Source: an uncultured Granulosicoccaceae bacterium
GTDB taxonomy: Bacteria; Pseudomonadota; Gammaproteobacteria; Granulosicoccales; Granulosicoccaceae
DNA length: 64,000 bases
Assembly: GCA_938006335.1 (NCBI GenBank)
Contig: CALLMF010000044.1
Span: forward strand, 1-64,000
Reading direction: 5' to 3'
Positions within the stretch are counted from its first letter, which is position 1. Every line of letters starts with the position of its first letter. Below are positions 56,546-64,000 of the stretch, in pieces. Both the position numbers and the translations under genes were made by a program. The notes beneath the pieces were generated by a model, which was not told the DNA's origin, did not search any database, and saw nothing but the letters and a program-made list of their open reading frames with translations.

Positions 56546-57886
56546 TCAGGCCGCCGCGTCTTGAACAACGCGAGCCACTTCCTCGCAGATGCGCTGGACG
56601 TCATTGGCCACCTTGCCTTCGACCATGACACGCACCAGAGGCTCAGTGCCAGATGGACGCAGCAGGATGCGACCGTTACCGGCCAAGGTGTCTTCGGCCT
56701 TTCGAATGGCGTCGTCTATTGCGGAGTTGCTCTCGATCACGCCCTTGTCGCGCACTGGCACGTTGAGCAACACTTGCGGGTACAACTCCATATCGGCACG
56801 CAGACGCGACAGCGATTCGCCGGTCTCCTTCATTACGGCGAGCACGGCCAGTGCCGCGACGATCGCGTCACCGGTGGTTACTCGATCAAGGCAGATGATA
56901 TGGCCAGAATTCTCGCCGCCGAGCTCCCAACCTTCCGAGCGCAGCGTTTCGAGCACATAGCGGTCGCCGACATTGGCGCGCTTGAACGGCACGCCCATGC
57001 CATCCAGCGCATGTTCCAGCGCGAGGTTGGTCATCAGGGTGCCAGCCACACCACCGGAGAGTACGCCCGCGCTGTGTCGCGCCCGCGCCAGCACGTAGAG
57101 GATTTCATCGCCGTCGACGATTTCGCCGCGGTGATCAACCATGATCAGCCGGTCGCCGTCTCCATCGAGCGCAATGCCGATGTCGGCGCGCTCAAGCAAC
57201 ACATGTGATCGCAAGTGTTCGGGCGCCGTGGCACCACACTCCTTGTTGATGTTCAGGCCATTGGGAGATGCGCCAATGGAGACCACGGTAGCGCCGAGCT
57301 CGTCGAACACGCGACGAGCGATGTCGTAGGCCGCGCCGTTGGCAGCGTCCACAACGATCTTCATGCCACCCAGCCGAAGCCCCTTGGGAAAGGTGCTCTT
57401 GCAAAATTCGATGTATCGCCCGCCAGCGTCCTCAATGCGCTGCGCGCGACCCAACTCCGAAGAGTCGACCGTCGTCATCTGCTCGCTCATCATGGCCTCG
57501 ATCTCCAGCTCGGTCTCGTCCGGCAGCTTGGTGCCCTCGGTCGAAAAGAACTTGAGTCCGTTGTCGTAGAAGGGGTTGTGCGAGGCACTGATCACGATGC
57601 CCGCCGCCGCACGAAACGTGCTGGTGAGGTAGGCAACTGCAGGGGTCGGCATCGGGCCGAGCATGCGGCTGTCGATACCGGCCGATGCAAGCCCGGCTTC
57701 AAGGGCCGATTCAAAGAGATAACCGGACACACGCGTGTCCTTGCCGATGAGCACTTCACGGTTTCCCTGGCGCGCGAGCACCATGCCAGCCGCCCATCCC
57801 AACTTCAGGACAGTTTCAGCCGTCATCGGGTACTCACCCACTCGCCCACGAATCCCGTCGGTTCCGAAATACTCTCTTTTCATCAT
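56546..57886 (-). CDS. glmM: Phosphoglucosamine mutase
   Basis: Enzyme of 446 residues converting glucosamine 6-phosphate to glucosamine 1-phosphate for peptidoglycan and lipopolysaccharide. The N-terminus is [16 protein letters not shown], the phosphoserine loop [15 protein letters not shown], the metal loop [13 protein letters not shown] and the sugar loop GGENSGHI. The C-terminal phosphate loop is [15 protein letters not shown]. Two adjacent ATG codons at 57886 and 57883 are equally good starts. Confidence 0.97.
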   Translation of the reverse strand: MMKREYFGTDGIRGRVGEYPMTAETVLKLGWAAGMVLARQGNREVLIGKDTRVSGYLFESALEAGLASAGIDSRMLGPMPTPAVAYLTSTFRAAAGIVISASHNPFYDNGLKFFSTEGTKLPDETELEIEAMMSEQMTTVDSSELGRAQRIEDAGGRYIEFCKSTFPKGLRLGGMKIVVDAANGAAYDIARRVFDELGATVVSIGASPNGLNINKECGATAPEHLRSHVLLERADIGIALDGDGDRLIMVDHRGEIVDGDEILYVLARARHSAGVLSGGVAGTLMTNLALEHALDGMGVPFKRANVGDRYVLETLRSEGWELGGENSGHIICLDRVTTGDAIVAALAVLAVMKETGESLSRLRADMELYPQVLLNVPVRDKGVIESNSAIDDAIRKAEDTLAGNGRILLRPSGTEPLVRVMVEGKVANDVQRICEEVARVVQDAAA

Positions 57887-57934
57887 CACGTTCCGTCCGC
57901 ACACCCGCGAAAATCGCGCGCGCCGGTCAAGTTG

Positions 57935-58822
57935 TCAGGAGACCAATGGACTAGCTACGCCGGATTCATGCCAGATTGCCAGCGCCTGCACAGTTTCGCG
58001 GACATCGTGGACTCTGACGATGGACGCTCCCTGCCCGATTGCGATCATGGCCGCCGCCACCGAACCCACCAAACGATCACACTGATCATCGCCAAGTAGC
58101 TGACCGATCAGCCGTTTTCGCGATAATCCGGCAACGACAGGCCCAAGATCGGCCAGGCGATGCAACTGCTGCAGCAGCTCGAGATTGTGATTCAGACGCT
58201 TGCCGAATCCGAATCCCGGATCGTAAAGAATCGTATCTGCAGGAATACCCGCGGCGGTAGCGACATCGCGGCGCTCCGTGAGCCAGTTGACGACCTCGGT
58301 GACCACGTCGGTATACCGCGGGTCATCCTGCATGGTCGCGGGCGTTCCCTGCATGTGCATCAGGCACACCGGCACGCTCAAGCGCGCAGCCATGGCGATG
58401 GCTCCCGGCTCCGACAAGGCCATGACGTCATTGATCAGACCTGCACCCGCCTCCACCGCCGCCCGCATCACCGCGGGATTGCTGGTGTCCACAGACACGA
58501 CGGCCTCCGTATGTTCGATGACCGCTGTGACAACCGGAATCACCCGAGCCAGCTCTTCTGCCTCGGCGACCGGTTCTGCACCCGGTCTTGTTGAAACGCC
58601 GCCGACGTCAATGATGTCAGCGCCGGCTTCGCACAGGGCGATGGCATGTTCGCGAGCGGCGGAGACAGAGCAATATCGCCCGCCGTCCGAAAACGAATCC
58701 GGAGTCACGTTGAGGATGCCCATGACTCTCGGGCGATCAAGTACCAGAGCCCGACCGTTGCAGTCGAGCGTCATGGCGAACGGAGCGGACACGGGCATCG
58801 GCTCACGTGTCGCGTCGCGCAC
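57935..58822 (-). CDS. folP: Dihydropteroate synthase
   Basis: TIM-barrel enzyme of 295 residues joining p-aminobenzoate to hydroxymethyl-dihydropterin diphosphate in folate synthesis; the sulfonamide target. Motifs are VMGILNVTPDSFSDGGRY, DIIDVGGVSTRPGAEPV, LINDVMALSEPG, and GLSRKRLIGQLLG near the end. It lies between ftsH and glmM, the usual order. Confidence 0.96.
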   Translation of the reverse strand: MRDATREPMPVSAPFAMTLDCNGRALVLDRPRVMGILNVTPDSFSDGGRYCSVSAAREHAIALCEAGADIIDVGGVSTRPGAEPVAEAEELARVIPVVTAVIEHTEAVVSVDTSNPAVMRAAVEAGAGLINDVMALSEPGAIAMAARLSVPVCLMHMQGTPATMQDDPRYTDVVTEVVNWLTERRDVATAAGIPADTILYDPGFGFGKRLNHNLELLQQLHRLADLGPVVAGLSRKRLIGQLLGDDQCDRLVGSVAAAMIAIGQGASIVRVHDVRETVQALAIWHESGVASPLVS

Positions 58823-58851
58823 GCCATCCTTTCCCCTCGCCTGCCAAGCGC

Positions 58852-60813
58852 TTAGTGCAGGCTCGGGGAGGGATCTCCACCAACGGGCTTGTCCGAAGCA
58901 TCGTCTGATGCGTCGTCACCATCATCCGAAGAAGCCGTCTTGCCACTACTCGGCGGGACCGATGAACCCCCTTTCGGGTCGTCGCCCCAGTCGGCTGGCG
59001 GCCCCGGCTCTTCACGGTTCATCAGGCGTCCGATCTGACCGATATCGATGGTCTCGTACTTCATCAGTGCATCCGACATGGCGTGGAGAATGTCCATGTT
59101 GTCGGTAAGGATCTGCGTGGCACGCTGGTAGTTGTTGTCGATGAGCAGACGGATCTCGTCATCGATGGTATCGGCGGTTTCAGCCGACATGGAGGCCTGC
59201 TGCGTGGATCGCCCACCCAGGAAAGGCTCGCCCTCTTCCTTGGAGTAGGCCAAGGGGCCCAGTTTGTCTGACAGACCCCATTTGGTCACCATGTTCCGTG
59301 CGAGCTCAGTGGCACGCTCGATGTCACTCGAGGCGCCGGTGGTCACGTTTTCCGCGCCGAAGATGAGCTCCTCTGCGATCCGTCCGCCGTAGAGCGAAGA
59401 AATTCGGCTCTCCAGCTCGACCTTGCTCTGACTGTAGCGGTCTTCCTCGGGCAGATACATCGTGACACCGAGGGCTCGACCTCGAGGAATGATGGTGACC
59501 TTGTAGACCGGGTCATGTTTGGGCACGAGATGCCCAACGATGGCGTGACCCGCCTCGTGATAAGCGGTGAGTTTTTTCTCCGCCTCGCTCATGACCATCG
59601 ACTTGCGCTCCGCGCCCATCATGATCTTGTCCTTGGCTCGCTCGAAGTCACCCATGTCCACTTGTCGCTCATCGGCACGTGCGGCAAAGAGCGCTGCCTC
59701 GTTGACCAGGTTGGCGAGGTCCGCCCCGGAGAAACCGGGGGTTCCGCGAGCGATGTACTCGGGCTTGACGTCGTCTGCGAGGGGCACCTTGGCCATGTGA
59801 ACCCGCAGGATCTGCTCTCGACCACGCACATCCGGCAGCGGCACAACCACCTGGCGGTCAAATCGGCCGGGACGCAACAGCGCGGGATCGAGCACGTCCG
59901 GCCGGTTGGTCGCCGCAATGACGATGACACCTTCATTGCCCTCGAATCCATCCATCTCGACAAGCAGCTGGTTGAGCGTTTGCTCGCGCTCATCGTGTCC
60001 ACCGCCCAGGCCTGCGCCACGGTGGCGTCCAACCGCATCGATTTCGTCTATGAATATGATGCAGGGAGAGTGCTTCTTGGCCTGCTCGAACATGTCGCGC
60101 ACGCGACTCGCACCCACGCCCACAAACATCTCGACGAAATCGGAGCCAGAAATCGTGAAGAACGGTACCTTGGCCTCGCCCGCGATGGCCTTGGCGAGTA
60201 GCGTCTTACCGGTACCTGGCGATCCAACCATCAGCACGCCGCGCGGAATCTTGCCACCGAGCTTCTGGAACTTGCCGGGATCGCGCAGAAATTCGACGAG
60301 TTCGGAGACTTCGTCCTTGGCCTCTTCCACGCCGGCGACGTCGGCAAACGTGACCTTGACCTGGTCTTCATTGAGCAGACGCGCCTTGCTCTTGCCAAAA
60401 CTCATGGCGCCACGCCCGGCCCCGCCGCCTTGCATCTGGCGCATGAAGAAGATCCACACCCCTACGAGGATGAGCAACGGAAACCAGCTGATCAGGATGT
60501 TCAGCAGCAGATTCGGCTGTTTTGGCGGCACTTGCTCGAACTCCACGCCGGCACGATCCAGCTCACCGATCAGTGAGCGGTTGTCGGTTTCCGGGCTGTA
60601 GGTCACGAACGGCTGCCCGCCATTGCGCACACCCGAGATCTCGGTGTCGTTGAAGCGCACCTGATCGATCTGGCCGCTCTGTACCGAGTCCAGGAATTCC
60701 GAGTAGGCAATGGTGCTACCCGCAGCTCTCTGGCTACCCAGGTTGTTGAAGACGGTCATCAGGATGACCGCAATGACCACCCAGAGGAGGACGTTCTTAA
60801 GGAGATCGCTCAA
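58852..60813 (-). CDS. ftsH: ATP-dependent zinc metalloprotease FtsH
   Basis: Membrane-anchored AAA+ protease of 653 residues. Two N-terminal helices ([19 protein letters not shown] and [23 protein letters not shown]) flank a periplasmic domain. Walker A is VGSPGTGKT, Walker [12 protein letters not shown], and zinc-binding HEAGH is in [12 protein letters not shown]. It degrades unassembled membrane proteins and regulators such as LpxC in related bacteria. The C-terminal tail is low-complexity, rich in Ser, Asp and Pro. Confidence 0.97.
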   Translation of the reverse strand: MSDLLKNVLLWVVIAVILMTVFNNLGSQRAAGSTIAYSEFLDSVQSGQIDQVRFNDTEISGVRNGGQPFVTYSPETDNRSLIGELDRAGVEFEQVPPKQPNLLLNILISWFPLLILVGVWIFFMRQMQGGGAGRGAMSFGKSKARLLNEDQVKVTFADVAGVEEAKDEVSELVEFLRDPGKFQKLGGKIPRGVLMVGSPGTGKTLLAKAIAGEAKVPFFTISGSDFVEMFVGVGASRVRDMFEQAKKHSPCIIFIDEIDAVGRHRGAGLGGGHDEREQTLNQLLVEMDGFEGNEGVIVIAATNRPDVLDPALLRPGRFDRQVVVPLPDVRGREQILRVHMAKVPLADDVKPEYIARGTPGFSGADLANLVNEAALFAARADERQVDMGDFERAKDKIMMGAERKSMVMSEAEKKLTAYHEAGHAIVGHLVPKHDPVYKVTIIPRGRALGVTMYLPEEDRYSQSKVELESRISSLYGGRIAEELIFGAENVTTGASSDIERATELARNMVTKWGLSDKLGPLAYSKEEGEPFLGGRSTQQASMSAETADTIDDEIRLLIDNNYQRATQILTDNMDILHAMSDALMKYETIDIGQIGRLMNREEPGPPADWGDDPKGGSSVPPSSGKTASSDDGDDASDDASDKPVGGDPSPSLH

Positions 60814-60902
60814 GTATTCACCTCAGAAGCCTGCACTGGCGAATACCAGCGCATGACTTGATTAACTTCCCACAGCGGGCCCCCGACTATAGCCCAAGCC
60901 CG

Positions 60903-61541
60903 TTACGCGGCTTGGCGATAATCCGAAGCTACCAGATAGACTTCACGGCTGCGGGACCGTGAGGCCTCGGGTTTCCTGACTTTAACCTGTCCGAACTGTG
61001 TTCTTAGATTGTTGACGTAGGTATCAAAACCGGCGCCCTGGAACACCTTGACTACAAACGACCCGCCCGGCGACAACACCGCGCAGGCCATGTCCATGGC
61101 GAGTTCCGCGAGCGCCATCGAGCGCGCTTGATCGGTACTCGCCACACCAGACAAGTTGGGTGCCATGTCCGATAACACAATATCCGCGCCTCCATCTCCC
61201 AGCGCTTTTTCTATCCGGTCTGCCGTTTCCTGCTCGGTGAAGTCTCCAAGCACGAACGCGACGCCTTCGACCGCATCCATCTCCAGAAGATCACTGGCGA
61301 CCATCGTGCCCTGATGACCGATGCGTTCGACGACATATTGTGTCCACCCGCCCGGAGCCGCGCCGAGTTCGAGCACGCGTGCCCCCTTTTTCAGAAGACC
61401 ATCCTTTTGATCGATTTCTGCGAGCTTGTAACTCGCTCTCGACCGGTAGCCGTCCTCTTGGGCGCGACGCACGTGTGCATCGCGGACGTGCTTCTCGTAC
61501 CATCCCGCACTCTTGCTACCGCCGCGCGACTTACCGGCCAC
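60903..61541 (-). CDS. rlmE: 23S rRNA 2'-O-methyltransferase RlmE
   Basis: SAM-dependent methyltransferase of 212 residues that modifies a uridine of the 23S A-loop. The GTG at 61541 gives VAGKSRGGSKSAGWYEKHV, matching the known N-terminus; the ORF-track start adds 15 extra residues. The SAM motif is LELGAAPGGWTQYVVE. The K-D-K-E tetrad is present: SRASYKLAEI, VLSDMAPNLSG, FVVKVFQGAG and RSREVYLVA. It is upstream of ftsH, as in E. coli. Confidence 0.95.
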   Translation of the reverse strand: MAGKSRGGSKSAGWYEKHVRDAHVRRAQEDGYRSRASYKLAEIDQKDGLLKKGARVLELGAAPGGWTQYVVERIGHQGTMVASDLLEMDAVEGVAFVLGDFTEQETADRIEKALGDGGADIVLSDMAPNLSGVASTDQARSMALAELAMDMACAVLSPGGSFVVKVFQGAGFDTYVNNLRTQFGQVKVRKPEASRSRSREVYLVASDYRQAA

Positions 61542-61697
61542 CCGCTTTTCCCGACACAATTGGCTGCGCCCGAAGAAGGGCTCCACAAAACGCCAGTGTA
61601 ATCGCCCGGCTCACATCCGGTCGTCGCAACGCTGACGTTTGCAATTCGGTACGCAGCAATATCCATACTCGATCAACCTGACGACGACCAGAAACGC

Positions 61698-62093
61698 TTG
61701 AACAATCAACTCCAGAAAGACCTGAAGAGACGAGCCCATGCGCTCAAGCCCGTGGTTCGCGTCGGACAGCACGGCGTAACCGAGGGTGTACTGGCGGAGC
61801 TGGACGGTGCGCTGGCGCACCACGAGCTGGTCAAGGTCAAGCTTTCCGGAGACTCGGCAGAGGCGCGACAGGAGCAACTGGAAGCCTTGTGCAAGGCCAC
61901 CGACTCCGAAACCGTGCAGCACATCGGACACACTGCCACGCTCTGGCGCGAGAAACCGCCACAAAAGCGAGAAGTCAAAAAAAGCCGGAAGCCCGCGAAG
62001 CGGGCCCATAGCCGATCAAGCGGCCGATCAGGTGCCAGCGGCCGCAAGGCGCCGACGCACGATAGTCAACTGCGTCGAGGCACTCGACGTTGA
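61698..62093 (+). CDS. yhbY: Ribosome-associated RNA-binding protein YhbY
   Basis: CRM-domain protein of 131 residues involved in large-subunit assembly. AHALKPVVRVGQHGVTEGVLAELDGALAHHELVKVKLSG contains the G-x-x-G-type RNA loop, followed by VQHIGHTATLWREKPP. The start is a TTG. A strongly basic tail of about 40 residues (KKSRKPAKRAHSRSSGRSG) extends beyond the usual length and may bind RNA. Divergent from rlmE, the common arrangement. Confidence 0.93.
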   Translation: MNNQLQKDLKRRAHALKPVVRVGQHGVTEGVLAELDGALAHHELVKVKLSGDSAEARQEQLEALCKATDSETVQHIGHTATLWREKPPQKREVKKSRKPAKRAHSRSSGRSGASGRKAPTHDSQLRRGTRR

Positions 62094-62121
62094 CTCACCC
62101 ACGGCAGCGAGCCCTTGCTGC

Positions 62122-62847
62122 TCAAGCCTGGTCGAAAGGCGCATCCAGTAGCGCAATGACGTTGGGATCGAGCTGCAATGCAGCCCCCAAGGTCTGCAGG
62201 TACTCGCGACCGGCAACATCGTCGGCATCGACGACCATGGCTGAGGCCACGTAGATCTCCGCTCCCGTTTCAGCAGACTCGGCGAGCGAGGCGATGCGTG
62301 CCGCATCGACGGGCAGCGCCATCTCGGCCATCAGCAGCCGCGCGAAGTCCTGCTCCAGACCAAGGCCCTCCAGTCGCTCGTTGATCAGCGCCTGCTCGCG
62401 CTCATCGACGTGCCCGTCAACCCGCGCTGCGGTGATCATGGCCCGTATGAGAGTCTCGGCTCGGAGGTCGGCCGCGTTACCGGCGAGCTCTCCGATGGGC
62501 GTACCCGGATGCGCCGGCGAGCCGCCTGCCGCGGCGGTATCTCCGGAGGAACCGCCCGCCCCGGTCGATTGCGACTGCCAGTCGGTATACGCCTTCCAGG
62601 CAAGCCCGCCGATCGCGGCAGCACCGCCGAGCTTGACCGCCTTCTTGGTGAACTTGCGCCCTTGCTTGCTACCCATCAACAGTGCCAGCGCACCCGCCGC
62701 GGCCGCCCCTGTGCCCATGCCCTTCAGCATGGCGGATCGTTGCTCCGCGTGTTCGACACCCAGCTTGCGTTCCGCCAGATCCAGTCCATTGGACGTCGCC
62801 TGCTGCGATCGTTCGAGCAAGGCGTCGAGAATCAGTTTGGGGTCCAT
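62122..62847 (-). CDS. DUF533 / TerB-like protein
   Basis: Protein of 241 residues. A short N-terminal helix region is followed by a glycine/alanine-rich hydrophobic segment (GMGTGAAAAGALALLMGSKQGRKFTKKAVKLGGAAAIGGLAWKAY) and a helical TerB-like domain with RAMITAARVDGHVDEREQALINERLEGLGLE, as in E. coli YebE (DUF533). The acidic DGHVDEREQ segment is the putative metal site. Function unknown; inner-membrane association is likely. Confidence 0.88.
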   Translation of the reverse strand: MDPKLILDALLERSQQATSNGLDLAERKLGVEHAEQRSAMLKGMGTGAAAAGALALLMGSKQGRKFTKKAVKLGGAAAIGGLAWKAYTDWQSQSTGAGGSSGDTAAAGGSPAHPGTPIGELAGNAADLRAETLIRAMITAARVDGHVDEREQALINERLEGLGLEQDFARLLMAEMALPVDAARIASLAESAETGAEIYVASAMVVDADDVAGREYLQTLGAALQLDPNVIALLDAPFDQA

Positions 62848-62930
62848 GACAGTTCAGGCATCGATCGGTTCGGTTGAACCAGGAATCTTTGGGCGATCCC
62901 GGGCAGCTTCAACCGGGCACGAACACCGAG

Positions 62931-64000
62931 CTACATGGCACTGCGATGCTCGGGCAACCGGATCGACACCCGCAAACCGCCGAGGCGCACCGAGCGATCA
63001 AGCTCGAGCTCGCCGTTGTAGGTGGCAACGATGTCCTTGACGATCGCGAGTCCAAGCCCATGGCCCGCAACCGACTCATCCAATCTGACGCCGCGCTCAG
63101 TCAATCTCACCAGCTCTTCGTCAGAGACCCCGGGGCCGTCGTCTTCGATTTCCAGCAGTAGTCCGTCGGCATGGCGAGCGTTGACCATCACCGTTGACTC
63201 CGCCCATTTGACCGCGTTATCCAGCAGGTTCCCGATCAGCTCCAACATGTCTTGACGGTCGTGCAGTATCTCGACCCCGGCGCCCTCGGCCAGACGTATG
63301 TCCACTGACTTGCCCGTGTGGACCTGAGCGAGAAGCCCACCGAGCGTGTCCAGCTCAGCGGCTAGATCGAAGCGCCGACCGGCACTTGTGCGTCCGACAA
63401 GGCGCGCACGCCTGAGTTCGCCATCGATGAGCTGATGGATGCGAACGGCATTCTGCTTGACCACGGACGCCTCGTGGGAGTCATCAGCAGCGCGTATCAG
63501 CAGGTTCAAAGGCCCCTTCAGCGAATGTGCAAGATTGCCAAGTGCATTGCGAGATTGGCGGAGTCGGTGATCGAAGCGTTGCAGCAGCAGATTGAACTCC
63601 ACAACAAGCGGGCGGACTTCCTCGGGCACATCTTCGGGCAAGGCGAGGATCTCGCCGTGACCGAGGCGCTCGATGTCGGCTCGGATGGCATCGAGCCGCG
63701 AGGTCGTTCGACGCAAGATCAGGTGTTGAACAAACAGCAAGGCGACCACCAGAACCAGCCCAGCCGCCAACGCAAGCCATGACATCGACAAGAGACGCTC
63801 ATGGAACCGCGTTGCATCGCTGTAGACAGCGACGGTCACTTCCTGCCCGCGATCGCGGTAGCCGCCAGCCCAGTACAACAGGCGCGTGCCGGAGGTGAGC
63901 TGTTGCGTACCTTGCCGAGATGCCCCGGGAACCAACTGCAAGCGTGGTAACTCGATTCCATCTGCCGACAGTGATGACACCTGCCCGTGCTCATGATGGT
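62931..64000 (-). CDS. Sensor histidine kinase, PhoQ-like, partial at window edge
   Basis: The 3' 356 codons of a two-component kinase; the frame stays open to the window edge, so the N-terminus is outside. The visible part has the end of a periplasmic sensor, one membrane helix (LSMSWLALAAGLVLVVALLFVQ), a HAMP-like linker and a DHp helix with the phospho-accepting His in LGNLAHSLKGPLN. The ATPase domain shows GNLLDNAVKWAES, LEIEDDGPGVSDEE and GHGLGLAIVKDI. HSLKGPL rather than HELRTPL is typical of PhoQ-type kinases. Its regulator gene would lie just outside the window. Confidence 0.88.
   Translation of the reverse strand, partial: HHEHGQVSSLSADGIELPRLQLVPGASRQGTQQLTSGTRLLYWAGGYRDRGQEVTVAVYSDATRFHERLLSMSWLALAAGLVLVVALLFVQHLILRRTTSRLDAIRADIERLGHGEILALPEDVPEEVRPLVVEFNLLLQRFDHRLRQSRNALGNLAHSLKGPLNLLIRAADDSHEASVVKQNAVRIHQLIDGELRRARLVGRTSAGRRFDLAAELDTLGGLLAQVHTGKSVDIRLAEGAGVEILHDRQDMLELIGNLLDNAVKWAESTVMVNARHADGLLLEIEDDGPGVSDEELVRLTERGVRLDESVAGHGLGLAIVKDIVATYNGELELDRSVRLGGLRVSIRLPEHRSAM

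Noticed and set aside
1-64000. CRISPR arrays, insertion sequences and integrases
   Set aside because: No regularly spaced repeats, transposase motifs or recombinase genes were seen by reading; short degenerate copies could have been missed without computation.

Overview
This window reads as the chromosome of a free-living, GC-rich gammaproteobacterium, probably marine or aquatic. The support is the gene order ftsH-folP-glmM-tpiA-secG-tRNA-Leu-nuoA-N, separate nuoC and nuoD genes, a TRAP transporter and a glycolate oxidase. No genus can be assigned from the sequence alone.

Layout. 1-950: a small BON-domain protein and poorly resolved remnants. 951-5405: a minus-strand operon dctP-dctQ-dctM-N-acyl-D-amino-acid deacylase, with a divergent LysR regulator (5534-6499). 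6489-13055: a defence-type island. It holds a minus-strand operon (caspase-like protease, unknown protein, and the N-terminal part of a nuclease-STAND protein that is cut off at its Walker A loop) and a divergent 1130-residue STAND-like NTPase with an Mrr-like N-terminus. 13056-14784: a gene-poor stretch and a PIN toxin/HTH antitoxin pair, followed by an initiator tRNA at 15117-15193. 15282-17929: glycolate oxidase glcD-glcE without glcF. 18009-23192: a complete branched-chain amino-acid ABC transporter (livK-G-F-H-M). 23320-30956: metabolic genes (two Fe(II)/2-oxoglutarate-type dioxygenases, DUF4159, enoyl-CoA hydratase, O-acetylhomoserine sulfhydrylase, CoA-binding protein, lipoprotein, DUF4174, class V aminotransferase). 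31040-32478: decayed remnants of a PQQ-dependent alcohol oxidation locus.

32464-39953: an envelope-glycan locus. It combines a HAD-UbiA fusion, DprE1-like oxidase, DprE2-like reductase, an ArnE-like small membrane protein, a polytopic GT-C-like protein, an NAD-dependent epimerase and an acyltransferase-3 protein. The genes fit synthesis of polyprenyl-phosphate arabinofuranose, its flipping and its use as a sugar donor, a pathway best known from mycobacterial cell walls.

40024-54761: the full 14-subunit NADH:quinone oxidoreductase operon nuoA-N on the minus strand. 55044-62093: tRNA-Leu(GAG), secG, tpiA, glmM, folP, ftsH and rlmE on the minus strand, then divergent yhbY. 62122-64000: a DUF533/TerB-like protein and the 3' part of a PhoQ-like sensor kinase that runs off the window.

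The most interesting parts are the defence island with its visible truncation junction and the arabinofuranose-donor locus. All family assignments come from reading motifs; no database search was run.
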